The notes beneath the pieces were generated by a model that saw nothing but the letters and a program-made list of their open reading frames with translations, did no database searches and had not been told where the DNA came from. DNA of 64,000 nucleotides from NCBI RefSeq assembly GCF_005473905.2, contig NZ_CP061336.1:1914501-1978500 (forward strand), written 5' to 3'. Source of the DNA: Ruminiclostridium herbifermentans (GTDB taxonomy: Bacteria; Bacillota; Clostridia; Acetivibrionales; DSM-1351). Position 1 is the stretch's first letter. Each line of letters starts with the position of its first letter. Shown here piece by piece: positions 19,493-28,100 of the stretch. The position numbers and the translations under genes were made by a program.

Positions 19493-19669
19493 GTGTCTGA
19501 AGTAAGAGTTAAAGAGAATGAGTCTTTAGATAGTGCTCTTAAAAGGTTTAAAAGATCTTGTGCTAAGTCAGGTGTTTTAGCTGAGGTTAGAAAGAGAGAG
19601 CATTACGAAAAGCCTAGTGTTAAGAGAAAAAAGAAATCTGAAGCTGCAAGAAAAAGAAAATTCAAATAA
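19493..19669 (+). CDS. rpsU: 30S ribosomal protein S21
   Basis: Protein of 58 residues. The sequence from the GTG at 19493 reads [20 protein letters not shown] and ends in a basic tail [13 protein letters not shown], typical of S21 of the small ribosomal subunit. GGAGGGAGGG lies 6 nt upstream. It is followed 36 bp later by the yqeY homologue, a common pairing in Firmicutes. Confidence 0.97.
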   Translation: MSEVRVKENESLDSALKRFKRSCAKSGVLAEVRKREHYEKPSVKRKKKSEAARKRKFK

Positions 19670-19705
19670 AACTGTGACAATGGTAGTTTACAGGAGATAT
19701 TTGTT

Positions 19706-20149
19706 ATGTCATTAAAAGCTTTGTTAGTTCAGGATTTAAAAGAAGCCATGAAGGATGGCAATACAGCTTCAAAAACAGCTATTCAAGTGGCGAGGTCGGC
19801 AGTGCTTCAGGTTGAAAAAGACACGAAGGTTACCCTAGACGATGATGCTATAATTGAGATTATTGCTAAAGAGGTTAAAAAGAGAGTTGAAACTTTACCT
19901 GACTTTGAAAAAAGTGGTAGACAGGATCTTATAGATAATCTAAAAGCTGAAATTGAAGTATTGAAAAAGTATTTACCGAAGCAGTTGAGTGAAGAAGAGA
20001 TTGAAGTTATTGTAAAGAACGCTATTTCTTCGACTGGTGCTCTTTCTGCAAAAGATATCGGAAAAGTTATGCAGGTGGTTTTGCCTGAGACTAAAGGTAA
20101 AGCTGATGGTAAACTAGTAAATCAAATAGTTAAAAAATTATTAGGATAA
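19706..20149 (+). CDS. yqeY: GatB/YqeY domain protein
   Basis: Protein of 147 residues related to the tRNA-binding tail domain of the amidotransferase subunit GatB. The pattern LKEAMKDGNTASKTAIQVAR near the start and a C-terminal DIGKVMQVVLPETKGKADG motif are characteristic. Its cellular role is not settled. SD AGGAGAT. Cotranscribed with rpsU and ended by the terminator directly after it. Confidence 0.94.
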   Translation: MSLKALLVQDLKEAMKDGNTASKTAIQVARSAVLQVEKDTKVTLDDDAIIEIIAKEVKKRVETLPDFEKSGRQDLIDNLKAEIEVLKKYLPKQLSEEEIEVIVKNAISSTGALSAKDIGKVMQVVLPETKGKADGKLVNQIVKKLLG

Positions 20150-20154
20150 GAAAG

Positions 20155-20180
20155 AGCTCGGTTATATAACCGGGCTTTTT
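20155..20180 (+). terminator. intrinsic terminator after rpsU-yqeY
   Basis: AGCTCGGTT and AACCGGGCT pair over 9 positions with one wobble around ATAT, followed by TTTTT. Confidence 0.9.
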
Positions 20181-20419
20181 CTGTACGAGTACGTGAGGCA
20201 AACTGGGTGTGTTGCAGTAATAAAATGTACTGAGCGGTAGGATTAGGGATTAGTCTAAACAACAGGGTTAGCAGAAATGCAAACTGTAACATGAATTGAA
20301 TTTGCCTCCTTGTTAAAAAGTTTGAGTTTTCTGCTTACCAACTTGCTTTATTAGTTAGGTTATTGTATATATATAACTTTATGAGATATAATTATATTAG
20401 TAATTATAGGAGACAATAT

Positions 20420-20884
20420 ATGGCTACAGAAATAGAGAAAAAATTTCTTGTTATAAATGATAAATACAAAAGTTCAGGCACTAAAACTTTATTTAAACAA
20501 GGATATTTAAGTGTTGATTATGAAAGAACAGTTAGGGTTAGGAGCTTTAATGGACAAGGTTTTTTGACAGTAAAAGGGAAGACTAAGTCTTGCAGCAGAG
20601 AAGAGTATGAGTACAAAATTCCTATGCAGGATGCTGAAAGAATGCTTGATAATTTATGCATTCAACCTATTATTGAAAAGTTTAGATACTTCTTGACATA
20701 TGAAGGTTGTAAGTGGGTTGTTGATGAATTTTTAGGTGTAAATGAAGGTCTTGTTACTGCTGAGATAGAGTTAGAAAACGAGCATCAGACATTTGCAAAA
20801 CCAGATTGGGTGGGAAATGAGATAACATTTGACATAAGATATTTCAATTCAAATCTTGTAGAAAATCCTTTTAAAAGCTGGTAG
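20420..20884 (+). CDS. CYTH domain protein
   Basis: Protein of 154 residues. The N-terminal [11 protein letters not shown] carries the ExExK signature of CYTH enzymes (triphosphate tunnel metalloenzymes), and alternating charged strands such as [17 protein letters not shown] line the predicted tunnel. Members hydrolyse inorganic triphosphate or act on other triphosphates; substrate cannot be told here. I chose the ATG at 20420, preceded by AGGAGA; a longer frame starts 57 bp upstream without support. It likely forms an operon with the YkgJ-type gene 28 bp downstream. Confidence 0.9.
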   Translation: MATEIEKKFLVINDKYKSSGTKTLFKQGYLSVDYERTVRVRSFNGQGFLTVKGKTKSCSREEYEYKIPMQDAERMLDNLCIQPIIEKFRYFLTYEGCKWVVDEFLGVNEGLVTAEIELENEHQTFAKPDWVGNEITFDIRYFNSNLVENPFKSW

Positions 20885-20912
20885 TAATATTTCTCAACGC
20901 GGGAGGAAAAGA

Positions 20913-21173
20913 ATGGACTGTAGAGATAACTGTGGTGCCTGTTGTATTTCACCTTCAATATCATCAGCTATTCCCGGAATGCCAAATGGTAAGCCTGCTG
21001 GAGTGAGATGTATTCAGCTTACTGATCAAAATAGATGTAAGCTATTTGGTAAGACTGAAAGGCCAAAAGTCTGTGCAGCTTTAATGCCATCGGAAGAAAT
21101 GTGTGGTCATTCTCAAAGTGAAGCCATTGCTTATTTGAACATGCTAGAAGAACAAACTAGTCATAAAAGATAG
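20913..21173 (+). CDS. YkgJ-type cysteine-cluster protein
   Basis: Protein of 86 residues with nine cysteines, beginning [20 protein letters not shown] and continuing PAGVRCIQL...RCKLFG...[12 protein letters not shown]. This spacing matches the zinc- or iron-chelating YkgJ family, whose function is unknown. SD GGGAGGAAA. It follows the CYTH gene closely on the same strand. Confidence 0.88.
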   Translation: MDCRDNCGACCISPSISSAIPGMPNGKPAGVRCIQLTDQNRCKLFGKTERPKVCAALMPSEEMCGHSQSEAIAYLNMLEEQTSHKR

Positions 21174-21502
21174 TTGATTAAATATAATTCTTTTTAGTTT
21201 AAAAAGCTACTTGTGTATTTTATACATATTCAGTGAATATGACATAGTGCTTTGTATAGTGTTTTGATTAATAAATAATTAGTTGTTTTTTAGTTAATAT
21301 AACAGATGTTTTATGATGGTGAACTAATTAAAAAATAATTAGTTGATTTTGGCTGTCTTGTAACGTATAACTTGTAACTTGAAAGAATTTGCATAAACAT
21401 TTGTTTTGAGTAGTGAGATATTAGATTTGAATATTGATATAAAAGCAAGCAACATATAGTTTTATTAAATTGTTTCTACTTTAAGTTATTCAGGAGGTTA
21501 TA
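21174..21502. other. gap without recognised features
   Basis: AT-rich, with two imperfect copies of TAATTAGTTG near 21276 and 21337 and no ORF. The only functional sequence seen is the AGGAGG ribosome site of the next gene at its right end. Confidence 0.4.
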
Positions 21503-22087
21503 ATGGATAAAATTTTAGTATTTATGTATGATGATATGGCAGATTTTGAAGTGGTTTATGCCACTCATTTGCTTGGACATGAACTGTCAAAGAAAATCGT
21601 AACTTGTGCATATGACAAAAGACCTGTAAAAAGTAAGGGCGGAATGGTTTTTATGCCTGATATTACTGTGGCAGAGGCTGTTTCGGATGATTATGCTGGA
21701 TTTATTATTCCAGGAGGATGGAATCCAGTTGTAAAAGAAGAAATTCTTACCCTTATAAATGATTTCTATAATAGTGGAAAGCTGCTTGCTGCTATTTGTG
21801 CAGGTCCTAGATATTTTGCAAAGGCAGGTATACTAAAAAATGTTAAGTATACCACTTCAATTGTGGAATGGACTCAAGCAAGAAGAGAAGCTTTTGGAAA
21901 TGAAGATGATCCTTTTCCTAGAGAAAATTTTGTTAACACAAGGGTAGTTCGGGACAAAAATGTAATTACTTCTAAGGGAATTTCGTTTGTGGATTTTGCA
22001 ATTGAAATCGCGGATTATTTTGGTATGTTTAAAGACGACTCTGATAAGCAGGAGTTCTTTAAAACTATAACTTGCTATAATAAATAG
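21503..22087 (+). CDS. DJ-1/PfpI family protein
   Basis: Cytosolic protein of 194 residues of the class I glutamine amidotransferase-like superfamily. The nucleophile elbow AAICAGP places Cys99 after a beta-strand, and an acidic residue (Asp/Glu) near the start (DMADFE) is where DJ-1 members keep the one that lowers the Cys pKa. Members include deglycase-like, chaperone and protease proteins; the exact activity is not predictable. SD CAGGAGG. Monocistronic by spacing. Confidence 0.9.
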   Translation: MDKILVFMYDDMADFEVVYATHLLGHELSKKIVTCAYDKRPVKSKGGMVFMPDITVAEAVSDDYAGFIIPGGWNPVVKEEILTLINDFYNSGKLLAAICAGPRYFAKAGILKNVKYTTSIVEWTQARREAFGNEDDPFPRENFVNTRVVRDKNVITSKGISFVDFAIEIADYFGMFKDDSDKQEFFKTITCYNK

Positions 22088-22372
22088 TTTGAGAAGAACT
22101 ATCAAAATAATTTGAATAATTCTAGCTTCACACATAAATGTTAATAAACTAGATTTAGATCAAAAAGTTGGAACATGTTTAAGTTTACCAGTGGATTCTT
22201 TTAATATAACTTATTTATTTTATAAAAATTCCTATTGTAAATTGGTTTGATTTTTCATTTGATATCGATGACATACTTGGTATTACTAGGTTTTAATAGA
22301 TATGTTCTGCTGCGAAGTATGAGAATATAAATGCTTGTCTCGATTTAATGTAGTACTTGGAGGAAAATTTTA

Positions 22373-23107
22373 ATGTGTAAAACAGTATTGATTACTGGAG
22401 CATCAAAAGGAATTGGCTATGAAACTGCGAAATTATTTGCCCAAAGTGGTTATAATGTAGTTATAAACTATAATAAGAGCAAAGAAGCAGCAATTAGTTT
22501 GATGAATGAATTGCTTGAGAAAAAATGTAGTGTAATGGCTGTACAAGCCGATGTGAGCTGCAAAGAGCAGGTTGATAGCATGATAAATTCAGTAAATAAG
22601 CAATTTGGAGATATTGATATATTAGTTAATAATGCAGGTATTGCAAAACAGAGACTTTTTACAGATATCTCAACACAAGAATGGGATAATATGTTTGATA
22701 TAAATGTTAAAGGTATGTTTTTATGCTGCCAAGGTGTGTTGCCTGCTATGATAAGAAATAAATCAGGCAAAATAATAAATATCTCATCTATATGGGGAAT
22801 AACAGGAGCATCCTGTGAAGTTCTATATTCTGCAACAAAAGCAGCTGTTATTGGACTAACAAAGGCATTAGCTAAGGAACTTGGCCCCTCTGGTATACAA
22901 GTAAATTGTGTAGCGCCTGGTGTTATTGATACTGATATGAATTCAGATTTAGATATGGATTCAATTGAGGAATTAAAAGATCAAACACCTCTTGGAACAA
23001 TAGGGAAATGCATTGATGTTGCAGAGACAATTGCCTTTTTAGCTCATGAAAAAGCAAATTTTATAACTGGACAGGTAATTAGTCCTAATGGTGGGTTTTT
23101 AATATAA
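22373..23107 (+). CDS. SDR oxidoreductase, possible EF-P 5-aminopentanone reductase
   Basis: Short-chain dehydrogenase of 244 residues. It has cofactor motif TGASKGIG (residues 8-15), NNAG at 86-89, catalytic Ser139, Tyr152 and Lys156, and a C-terminal GGFLI. It resembles FabG, but GITGASCEVLYSATKAAVIG and the absence of neighbouring fatty-acid genes are closer to YmfI-type reductases that modify elongation factor P. A generic 3-oxoacyl reductase is the alternative. SD TGGAGG. Confidence 0.88.
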   Translation: MCKTVLITGASKGIGYETAKLFAQSGYNVVINYNKSKEAAISLMNELLEKKCSVMAVQADVSCKEQVDSMINSVNKQFGDIDILVNNAGIAKQRLFTDISTQEWDNMFDINVKGMFLCCQGVLPAMIRNKSGKIINISSIWGITGASCEVLYSATKAAVIGLTKALAKELGPSGIQVNCVAPGVIDTDMNSDLDMDSIEELKDQTPLGTIGKCIDVAETIAFLAHEKANFITGQVISPNGGFLI

Positions 23108-23225
23108 CGAGGCATAAAAATATACATAGGAAAATTTCAGTAATAAATATCTTGTATTTCAGACATGATAAGTAGTATACTAAGCTAGTGCTAATATTAA
23201 TTAATAATTAAGGTGGTGAATTCAA

Positions 23226-23321
23226 GTGGGCGCGGACCCGTATCATAGTAGTTATTATCATAATTATATAATTTATGGGAGGGCTATGTGCAGCTTGGCT
23301 TCAATACTGCTACAAGGCTAG
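23226..23321 (+). CDS. leader ORF upstream of corA
   Basis: A GTG-started ORF of 31 codons sits behind a near-consensus AAGGTGGTGA, 6-8 nt from the start. The peptide begins MGADPYHSSYYHNYIIYG, with His/Tyr-rich first half, and resembles nothing I recognise. Its second half covers GGGAGG (23277-23282), which can pair with the strand that sequesters the corA ribosome site. It stops 34 nt before the corA ATG. This is consistent with a translated regulatory leader peptide. No homologue comparison was possible. Confidence 0.45.
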   Translation: MGADPYHSSYYHNYIIYGRAMCSLASILLQG

Positions 23322-23349
23322 AAGTATGTCCTCCCAATGAATGGAGGAC
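23277..23349 (+). promoter_or_regulatory. alternative hairpins controlling the corA ribosome site
   Basis: GTCCTCC (23328-23334) pairs perfectly with GGAGGAC (23343-23349), an 8-nt loop between them, and GGAGGAC is the SD of corA. The same CCTCCC can instead pair with GGGAGG at 23277-23282, inside the leader ORF. The two structures exclude each other, one hiding and one exposing the SD. Regulation by leader translation or by metal binding is inferred. Confidence 0.5.
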
Positions 23350-23354
23350 TTTTA

Positions 23355-24338
23355 ATGTTATCGCTATCTTTTTTTCAAGATAAAAAGCAAACGCCGCAAA
23401 TAGAAAAAGCTGTAACAGAAATAAAGCAAATTACTTTCAATGGACTTACATGGATTGACATTACTAAACCTACTAAAAAAGAAATTGATATGCTTGAAAA
23501 AAAATATGAGTTCCATGAGTTGCCATTAGAGGATTGCTTAACAGAGCATCAGCGTTCAAAGGTTGATGAATATGATGATTATTGTTTTATAGTAATGCAC
23601 TTTCCAAGATATCGTAAGGATACTATGAGACTTGACTCTGAAGAGATAGATATTTTTCTAGGTCACAATTATTTAATAACATTGCATGAAGGAGAGTTAA
23701 AGCCTTTAGTTGCATTCTCAAATATGTGTAATTTAAAGCAAGAGGCAAGAGAGAATTTTATGGCTGAGGGCTCTGCGCTATTGTTATATGAGATAATAAA
23801 GAGACTTTTTGATTATTGTTTTCCAATGCTGGACAAGATAGGTAATATGCTAGATGGTTTAAACAAAAAGATATTCAGAGAGCAAAAAAGAGTTATGCTT
23901 GAAGAAATATCAATAGCAAAAATGCAAATAATTAACTACAGAAGAATACTTAAGCCTCTTAGACCTGTTATATTGATATTGGAAAAGGCAATTAGGAGAT
24001 ATCTTCCTGAAGATATGGAAATGTATTTTGACGATATTACAGATAAAGCTGAAAAGATTTGGGATATGCTAGAAAACTATAAAGAAGTAGTGGAAGCCAT
24101 TGATGCAACCTATGAGTCATTAACTTCACATAGAATGAATAACTTAATGCGAACATTTACAACTCTACAGGTTATAGTTTTTCCAATGACATTAGTAAGC
24201 GGATTATTTTCAATGAATGTTGAAGGAATTCCATTAGCAAAAATAAACTTTGCATTCTGGATAGTTTTTGGAATGATATTTGTACCAATGACTATAATTG
24301 GTTTACTGATGGTTTTTAAACGTAATAAATGGTTTTAA
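23355..24338 (+). CDS. corA: CorA-family divalent cation transporter
   Basis: Membrane protein of 327 residues with a large cytoplasmic N-terminal domain and two C-terminal membrane segments (about residues 265-290 and 298-320). The GMN signature after the first segment reads SMN here (GLFSMNVEGIP). Start at 23355 chosen because GGAGGAC is 6 nt upstream; the longer frame from 23337 begins inside the regulatory hairpin. CorA proteins carry Mg, Co or Ni; ZntB relatives move Zn. The Gly to Ser change leaves ion preference open. Confidence 0.9.
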   Translation: MLSLSFFQDKKQTPQIEKAVTEIKQITFNGLTWIDITKPTKKEIDMLEKKYEFHELPLEDCLTEHQRSKVDEYDDYCFIVMHFPRYRKDTMRLDSEEIDIFLGHNYLITLHEGELKPLVAFSNMCNLKQEARENFMAEGSALLLYEIIKRLFDYCFPMLDKIGNMLDGLNKKIFREQKRVMLEEISIAKMQIINYRRILKPLRPVILILEKAIRRYLPEDMEMYFDDITDKAEKIWDMLENYKEVVEAIDATYESLTSHRMNNLMRTFTTLQVIVFPMTLVSGLFSMNVEGIPLAKINFAFWIVFGMIFVPMTIIGLLMVFKRNKWF

Positions 24339-24534
24339 ACTAATATAATTACAGTTGCATGTTGCCAAATATAATTTAAATGGAATTTTGACCAATAGTT
24401 TTTTAAAATGTTGATGGAGTTTAGCCTCTTTGGAGATAATGGCTAATATATAATTTTATGTGGCAATATATGGCAAGAATATACAACTAATATTTGGTAT
24501 AATTAGTGGGCATATATGAGGGAGGTTCTATATA

Positions 24535-25332
24535 ATGAACGATACTTCAAAAATTAAAAATTTTTTTGAATATCTTCCAGAGTGTATTAAGTTTTATAAA
24601 TTGAAAAATGAGGGTCTAGTAAAGGCTATATTTTTAATGATTCTTATTTTTCAAATTGCTGGCAACTTTATACAGTATAAGCTTTTGGATTTGATATCCT
24701 TGGATGATATAGAATTGTTATCTTCATTTTTGACTACAGGTTTGGTTAATGCAGACATAGAAGAATTATATCCTTCTGAGCAGGCTATTTATATATTTGT
24801 TGCTATATTAATAACATTATTATTAGTAAAATTGATTTCAAATTTACTTCTTTCTGTGTACATGTATTCATATATATGTGAAATCAAAGGAAGGACATTA
24901 AAAGCAATTGATAGCCTTAAAGGAGCATTTAAACATATTGGTCGTCTTATTGCCTATAATATAATATTTGGTTTAATGGTAGCTATAGGAACAATGTTTT
25001 TCTTTATACCAGGTATAATTGCATACATAATATTTGTTTTTGGATATTGTTATATTCTTGATATTAAATTAACTGTTCCAGATGCCATTACAGCGTGTTC
25101 TGAGATAACTAAAGGTAAGAAGCCTCAGATACTGAGTGTATTTGCTGGATTTTTTCTAGTTTTTGAGTTACCAATGATATTGATATTCTCAGGAACTTCT
25201 TTCGGAACTGCTTGCTTAGCTTCTTTTTTCAGCACTATTGTAAGTTTGATTTTACAAAGACTAATAGTTCAACTTTACATGGACTTGGAGTATAAGGAAG
25301 AACGAAAGAATAATAAATTTTCGCAAATATAA
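24535..25332 (+). CDS. hypothetical multi-pass membrane protein
   Basis: 265 residues with about five to six hydrophobic segments (near 30-50, 95-115, 140-165, 165-185, 205-230 and 225-245) and a short charged C-terminus EYKEERKNNK. Composition resembles the broad group of clostridial proteins related to the membrane domain of glycerophosphodiester phosphodiesterases, but no catalytic motif is visible. SD GAGGGAGG. Stands alone between corA and a tRNA gene. Function unknown. Confidence 0.75.
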   Translation: MNDTSKIKNFFEYLPECIKFYKLKNEGLVKAIFLMILIFQIAGNFIQYKLLDLISLDDIELLSSFLTTGLVNADIEELYPSEQAIYIFVAILITLLLVKLISNLLLSVYMYSYICEIKGRTLKAIDSLKGAFKHIGRLIAYNIIFGLMVAIGTMFFFIPGIIAYIIFVFGYCYILDIKLTVPDAITACSEITKGKKPQILSVFAGFFLVFELPMILIFSGTSFGTACLASFFSTIVSLILQRLIVQLYMDLEYKEERKNNKFSQI

Positions 25333-25356
25333 TTATATCAATAGTTTTGAACGGTA

Positions 25357-25384
25357 TTGACAATATATAGGTTTCCTGTATATT
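25357..25384 (+). promoter_or_regulatory. sigma-A promoter for the tRNA locus
   Basis: TTGACA at 25357-25362 and TATATT at 25379-25384 with a 16-bp spacer, upstream of the tRNA remnant and tRNA-Val. Confidence 0.65.
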
Positions 25385-25421
25385 ATTAAAAAGTGAGTTG
25401 CTTTTAATGAAATAATGTAAT

Positions 25422-25466
25422 GGCTGTTTAGCACAGTTGGTTAGAGTTAGATATTTTGTCTACAAA
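25422..25466 (+). pseudogene. degenerate tRNA remnant
   Basis: GGCTGTTTAGCACAGTTGGT followed by TAGAG copies the 5' acceptor strand and D arm of a tRNA, very like the intact tRNA-Val 82 bp downstream. After a weak anticodon-like stem the sequence no longer forms a T arm or acceptor 3' strand. It lies between the promoter and the intact tRNA, so it is probably transcribed as part of the precursor. Confidence 0.65.
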
Positions 25467-25503
25467 TTATAAGTATGAATTAAATATTGCTTATAAAACA
25501 AAA

Positions 25504-25580
25504 GGTCGTTTAGCTCAGTTGGTCAGAGTACTACCTTGACATGGTAGGGGTCACTGGTTCGAGCCCAGTAACGACCACCA
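25504..25580 (+). tRNA. tRNA-Val, anticodon GAC
   Basis: Complete cloverleaf of 77 nt including an encoded CCA. Acceptor GGTCGTT pairs with AACGACC, the D arm contains AGCTCAGTTGGT, the anticodon stem is CTACC/GGTAG with loop TTGACAT, and the T arm holds GGTTCGAGCC. Confidence 0.97.
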
Positions 25581-25583
25581 ATA

Positions 25584-25609
25584 AAAAACTGCTTAAGGCA
25601 GTTTTTTTA
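25584..25609 (+). terminator. terminator after tRNA-Val
   Basis: AAAAACTGC and GCAGTTTTTTT form a short stem with a run of T, directly after the CCA end. Confidence 0.85.
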
Positions 25610-25807
25610 TTTATATTATAATCAAACAAAATCTGTATCCATTATCCCATTTATCTAAGCTGTACTGGTGTACCATTATTAGCAATAAGTAATTTACCTG
25701 AAACTAGTATAAAATAAACTAGCATAACTAGTTGATTTATTACAGTTTAACTGAGTTTTTTAAATTTATATGTGATTGTAAATTATATATTTGTTGTAAA
25801 GCGTAAT

Positions 25808-26017
25808 ATGCTGTATACTGAAATGAGTACAATTAATTATGATTTAGAAGGCGGTAGAAAGTATGGCATTTGTTTATTTGGTTTATTCAATATTATATTA
25901 CTTCTGGGATTAATAGGCGTTGGGATTTATGGATTCATTTTATTTGTAAAACTTGCTAATAGAGGTATTAAAGCACTTGATATTTACATAAATGAAAAGA
26001 CAAATAATAGATATTAG
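25808..26017 (+). CDS. small conserved-type membrane protein, start uncertain
   Basis: About 69 residues with one strong membrane segment (NIILLLGLIGVGIYGFILFV) and a tail LANRGIKALDIYINEK that recalls small clostridial membrane proteins ending in a similar RGI-ALxIY motif. None of the in-frame ATGs has a ribosome site. A good site, GAAGGCGG, instead precedes an out-of-frame ATG at 25863. A recent frameshift or a non-ATG start is possible. Function unknown. Confidence 0.45.
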   Translation: MLYTEMSTINYDLEGGRKYGICLFGLFNIILLLGLIGVGIYGFILFVKLANRGIKALDIYINEKTNNRY

Positions 26018-26395
26018 GTTAATAGATTACAAGGTTAGAAATGTAGTTACATACTTGATGTTGGTCAAGAAATTATATTTATAGATAATTGACAATTTTA
26101 AAATGTATTTTTTTATAAATTAATTATTTGAAAAAATTAATTTCGTAACTAAATTCTCTTTTTGCATCATATTATTATTAAAGATAAAGATTTTTGTTGG
26201 CAGTTAAGATTATATAGGAATTGTTGTATTGTGCTAATTTATAAGAAGAGGCAAAATATGGCGCCAATTAAGTTCAACCCAGTATTAATATTGGTTTTTG
26301 GCTTAAAACTAACACAAGACATCAAATTAGCTATTTTATATCTAAGTTACACTGCTCAAAGTATTCTTTAAAATATATGAAAAGAGATTTTGTAA
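26018..26395. other. gap without recognised gene
   Basis: AT-rich. An inverted repeat AAATTAATT/AATTAATTT lies near 26116-26142. A 69-codon ORF here has no ribosome site and a random composition. Confidence 0.4.
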
Positions 26396-27403
26396 ATGCT
26401 GCAAAATGTTATAACACTGATATTGAGTTTGGGTATTATACTTCTTGGCTGTGAGTTATTTACAAATGGAATAGAATGGCTAGGCAAACAACTAAAGCTG
26501 GGGGATGGCGTTGTTGGAAGTATTTTTTCAGCAGTGGGAACATGCCTGCCTGAGACATTGATTCCTACAATAGCCTTGCTTTTTTCTAATAGTGATATGA
26601 ATTCAGTTAGTATAGGAATTGGAGCAATTGCAGGTGCTCCTTTTATGCTAGCTACTCTGGCATTCTTATTAACAGGTCTTAGCACAATAATATTTTCAAA
26701 AAGACGAAAAACAAAATATGAGTTAAATGTAAATCTAAATGTATTGAGCAGGGATATTTCATTTTTCATAATTGTATATACAAGTGCAATTTTAGCATCA
26801 GTAATTACATTAGGTTTTGTAAAGAGTATTATATCAATTATTTTAGTAGCCAGTTACATAAGTTATGTAGTAAAAACTGTTAATAATGATGAAGCTAGTA
26901 ATGAAGAAATTGAAGAATTAGTAATTTCTAAGGTTTTTAATACTAGAACCAGTACAATGATGATTATTATACAGACCTTATTTGCATTAGGTGCAATAAT
27001 ATTTGGTGCAGAACTGTTCATAAGCAATATTGAGATAGTTGCAAAGGCATTGGACATATCTACACTAGTATTATCAATAATAATTACTCCAATAGCAACA
27101 GAACTTCCTGAAAAATTCAATAGTATTATTTGGATTAGTAAGGGTAAAGACACTCTTGCTTTGGGAAATATTACTGGTGCTATGGTTTTTCAGAGCTGCA
27201 TCCCAGTTGCTATAGGTATTCTCACTACTAATTGGATTTTGGACACAATAACTTTACTTAGTGCTTTTTTAGCAATAGCCTCTGCATTGGTAACCTATAT
27301 TTGGATAAAAAAACTGAAGTATTTAAATTGGATTCCATTGATGTCGGGCGGTATATTTTATGCTTTTTTCATTTGCTTTTTGATTATAAGAGGATTTAAA
27401 TAG
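26396..27403 (+). CDS. CaCA-superfamily sodium/calcium exchanger-like protein
   Basis: Membrane protein of 335 residues with about ten segments arranged as two inverted repeats. The alpha-1 motif reads VVGSIFSAVGTCLPETLIP and the alpha-2 motif IIITPIATELPEKFNSI, each with the acidic residue that binds cation, and each is followed by a G-I-GA-x-x-F type helix (IGAIAGAPFM and LGNITGAMVFQ). Such proteins exchange Na or H for Ca or K; the substrate is not clear. The ribosome site before the ATG is weak (AAGAGAT). Confidence 0.9.
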   Translation: MLQNVITLILSLGIILLGCELFTNGIEWLGKQLKLGDGVVGSIFSAVGTCLPETLIPTIALLFSNSDMNSVSIGIGAIAGAPFMLATLAFLLTGLSTIIFSKRRKTKYELNVNLNVLSRDISFFIIVYTSAILASVITLGFVKSIISIILVASYISYVVKTVNNDEASNEEIEELVISKVFNTRTSTMMIIIQTLFALGAIIFGAELFISNIEIVAKALDISTLVLSIIITPIATELPEKFNSIIWISKGKDTLALGNITGAMVFQSCIPVAIGILTTNWILDTITLLSAFLAIASALVTYIWIKKLKYLNWIPLMSGGIFYAFFICFLIIRGFK

Positions 27404-28100
27404 TTTAGATAAAACTGTCATACAATGTATTAAACAATGATAGTGCAGATAATTAATTGTATGAAAAGGAATTAAAACTGAACATAATTTTTGTATTAAT
27501 GAAACAGCATAATCAGTATTCATGTATAATTAAAGATGGTCAGCAGACACTAAATTTATTGCTGAAGGGGCTGCTGAAAAATAGCATTTTCTGTATACAC
27601 ATTTCTTATTGCAAGAAATAGTACTAAGTAGCAATATATAACTGTGAAGCAGGGGTAGAATTGATGCTAGAAATAAAGGTGAAGAACAAGTATTGTAGCC
27701 GGCACAGCTGAAGTAAGCAGCTGTGAGTATTGACCCAAGACAGGATGAATTGGTTATACGGTTGGTGGAAGTACTTGTTCTTTAGCGCAATTATTTCTGC
27801 GTCAATTTTGGGTGCGAGTTATAGACCGCAAAAGTGCTTGAACTTTTTGAGGCTAGAAAGTGCACCATTTAAGCACCAACTATACTTTTAAGTTATTTTG
27901 GCAACAAGCCATTGATAATGCTGCTGCACCAACAAATTATTTAAGTGGGATGTTTGAGTAATATAATTAACTTAGCAATTTTTTATTGATAATTCTCCCC
28001 ATACCATAGAATTATATGCGAATGTTATTTAATATATTTAAATATGATTCAAACTTTGATGAACGTTAATGCGGTGTCAGAGCAAAGTCTGCAAAAAGTA
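27404..28100. other. 697-bp gap of decayed repeat DNA
   Basis: No gene. GGGGCTGCTGAAAAA near 27567 resembles insertion-sequence ends and matches GGGGCTGTTGAAAAAC at 33606. The fold-back repeat lies at 27658-27810. GGCAACAAGCCATTGATAAT (27900-27919) and the following bases match the right arm of the repeat at 42412-42609. The region is a patchwork of repeat fragments. Confidence 0.55.
27658..27810 (+). repeat. fold-back repeat, copy A
   Basis: A 153-bp element whose ends are inverted: left GAATTGATGCTAGAAATAA, right (reverse complement) AAAATTGACGCAGAAATAAT. The interior, including AGCTGTGAGTATTGACCC and AGACAGGAT, matches the copy at 33685-33839 in the opposite orientation with roughly 80 percent identity. 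No transposase is present, so it behaves like a small non-autonomous (MITE-type) element. Confidence 0.7.

Noticed and set aside
23226-23349. M-box magnesium riboswitch before corA
   Set aside because: The leader is too short and lacks the conserved M-box helices; a coding leader with simple alternative pairing fits better.
26162-26371. 69-codon ORF upstream of the CaCA exchanger
   Set aside because: No ribosome site, unusual composition and no resemblance to known small proteins.
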